DNA of 64,000 bases from JABAAI01 sp965261955 (GTDB lineage Bacteria > Spirochaetota > Leptospiria > Leptospirales > Leptonemataceae). The DNA lies in contig CBDHEM010000069.1 in assembly GCA_965261955.1 (NCBI GenBank), positions 1 to 64,000 on the forward strand. Reading direction: 5' to 3'. Within the stretch, counting starts at the first letter, position 1. Each line of letters opens with the position of its first letter. This document shows positions 63,302 to 64,000 of the stretch, piece after piece. The notes under the pieces are model-generated. The model worked only from the letters and a program-made list of their open reading frames with translations. It did no database searches and was not told the origin of the DNA. A program made the translations under genes and the position numbers.

Positions 63302-63720
63302 CTACCTAATTGTAGTAAAACAAAGCCCGGTACTCACCAGAATCGCCGCTTCGATCACAAAAACAAGCGAAGCTTGTTTTTCACCCAATTGTAGTAAAAC
63401 AAAGCCCGCTCCTCACCAAAAACGCCGCTTCAATCACAAAAACAAGCGAAGCTTGTTTCTATCTAATTGTAACAAAACAAAGCCCGCTCCTCACCAAAAA
63501 CGACGCTTCAATCACAAAAACAAGCAAAGCTTGTTTCTATCTAATTGTAGTAAAACAAAGCCCGGTACTCACCAGAATCGCCGCTTCAATCACAAAAACA
63601 AGCGAAGCTTGTTTTTCACCCCATTGTAGTAAAACAAAGCCCGGTACTCACCAAAAACGCCGCTTCAATCACAAAAACAAGCGAAGCTTGTTTTATCTAC
63701 CGAAGCCCGTTTTTATCCAC
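63302..63720 (+). repeat. 78/79-bp tandem repeat with terminator-like hairpin, five units
   Basis: The phrase GCCCG(G/C)T(A/C)CTCACCA starts at 63325, 63404, 63482, 63560 and 63639. Each unit includes CAATCACAAAAACAAGC and the palindrome AACAAGCGAAGCTTGTTT. A 113-codon frame passes through because 78 is a multiple of three, but it only reads the repeat. The sequence belongs to the same family as 34600-34930, in short form. Confidence 0.88.
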
Positions 63721-64000
63721 GACTCCGGCTTATTTTAACGAGGAGAGAGACCGTTCGTGCTAGACGTTCGTGGGAGGCTTTGCTTGGTAGGGTTACTTTA
63801 GGGGGCTGTTGCAACGATCCCAAAAAAGAAAAGACGAACAAGTAAAAAGTAAAATCAATACTGACACTATGTAAGATAGCGCTTACGATAGGCCTCCCTT
63901 CGGGGCTTCATTGAGACCATATATCGAAAATGAAATTAAAAAGTGCGTACAGAACTAGTAATGGCGTCCGTACTTCGAAACTTATTCACATGGGGACGAA
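63721..64000. other. Right-edge intergenic sequence
   Basis: Continues with repeat phrases (GAGAGAGACCGTTCGTG, also near 34960) and a MITE-like end GGGGGCTGTTGCAACGATCCC at 63801-63821. After that there is no gene up to the edge. A short GC-rich stretch, CCTCCCTTCGGGGC, lies at 63893-63906. Confidence 0.5.

Noticed and set aside
63288..63629. 113-codon frame with 26-residue repeats
   Set aside because: Same repeat family in the 78-bp array; the start lies inside the IS3 tip. Listed as a finding for testing but not as a gene.

Overview
The window looks like chromosome from an AT-rich, Gram-negative, free-metabolising bacterium. Didermy is supported by a signal-peptide-bearing outer-membrane beta-barrel protein, two Lol-type lipoprotein-transport components and an RseP-type site-2 protease. 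The long (three-domain) IspG, the DUF1566 and CAP-domain secreted proteins, and the mix of purS/purQ, cysDN and gatCA would fit a spirochaete of the Leptospirales type. That assignment is inference from family distributions, and Chlamydiae- or Bacteroidota-related lineages are not excluded. No rRNA, tRNA or CRISPR array was recognised.

Layout. 1-515: 3' end of moaA. 743-4700: nested insertion sequences, a GC-rich GLUG-repeat gene remnant and repeats. 4758-9024: LolD-type ATPase, a DUF2064-glycosyltransferase fusion, an unknown gene and a thiolase. 9025-13000: IS debris, purE, and a 1.49-kb tandem duplication that gives two patatin-like lipases and a broken second purE. 13251-15062: typA. 15063-17227: tandem repeats. 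17228-32224: a dense, mostly ordinary block (purS, purQ, nadE; rseP-trpF-mutS; trpE, trpG, a LolC/E-type permease, a TPR-like exported protein; a hotdog thioesterase; a CAP protein). 32295-35050: nested IS elements plus repeats. 35326-48119: ModC-like ATPase, ispG, trmB, cysDN, an amidase, gatCA, a DUF1566 protein, a low-molecular-weight phosphatase and a nitrilase-like protein that lacks its cysteine. 48131-54549: a decayed IS3 array and an intact IS5-family element. 54636-58301: a metal (zinc/manganese type) uptake cluster. 58700-64000: more IS3 copies, prophage scraps and a 78-bp tandem repeat.

Mobile DNA dominates the variable regions. One IS3-family element (about 1.27 kb, ends TGACCTTCCCCC, orfA/orfB with an A6G slippery site) is present as several near-complete copies and many fragments. 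One IS5-family element (about 1.52 kb, TATA target duplication) is intact once and broken twice, usually nested with IS3. A small non-coding element of about 108 bp (ends near GGGACTGTTRCAAAA, flanking TA) sits in at least five intergenic gaps and behaves like a MITE. Long gaps are also filled by tandem repeats that carry intrinsic-terminator-like hairpins.

The conserved genes cover purine synthesis (purE, purS, purQ), NAD (nadE), tryptophan (trpE, trpG, trpF), isoprenoids (ispG), sulfate activation (cysD, cysN), molybdenum cofactor (moaA, ModC-like ATPase), tRNA and translation (gatC, gatA, trmB, typA), mismatch repair (mutS) and envelope maintenance (rseP, Lol parts, amidase). Gene order is scattered: purine genes lie in two places and trp genes in two places, which fits a genome rearranged by its repeats.
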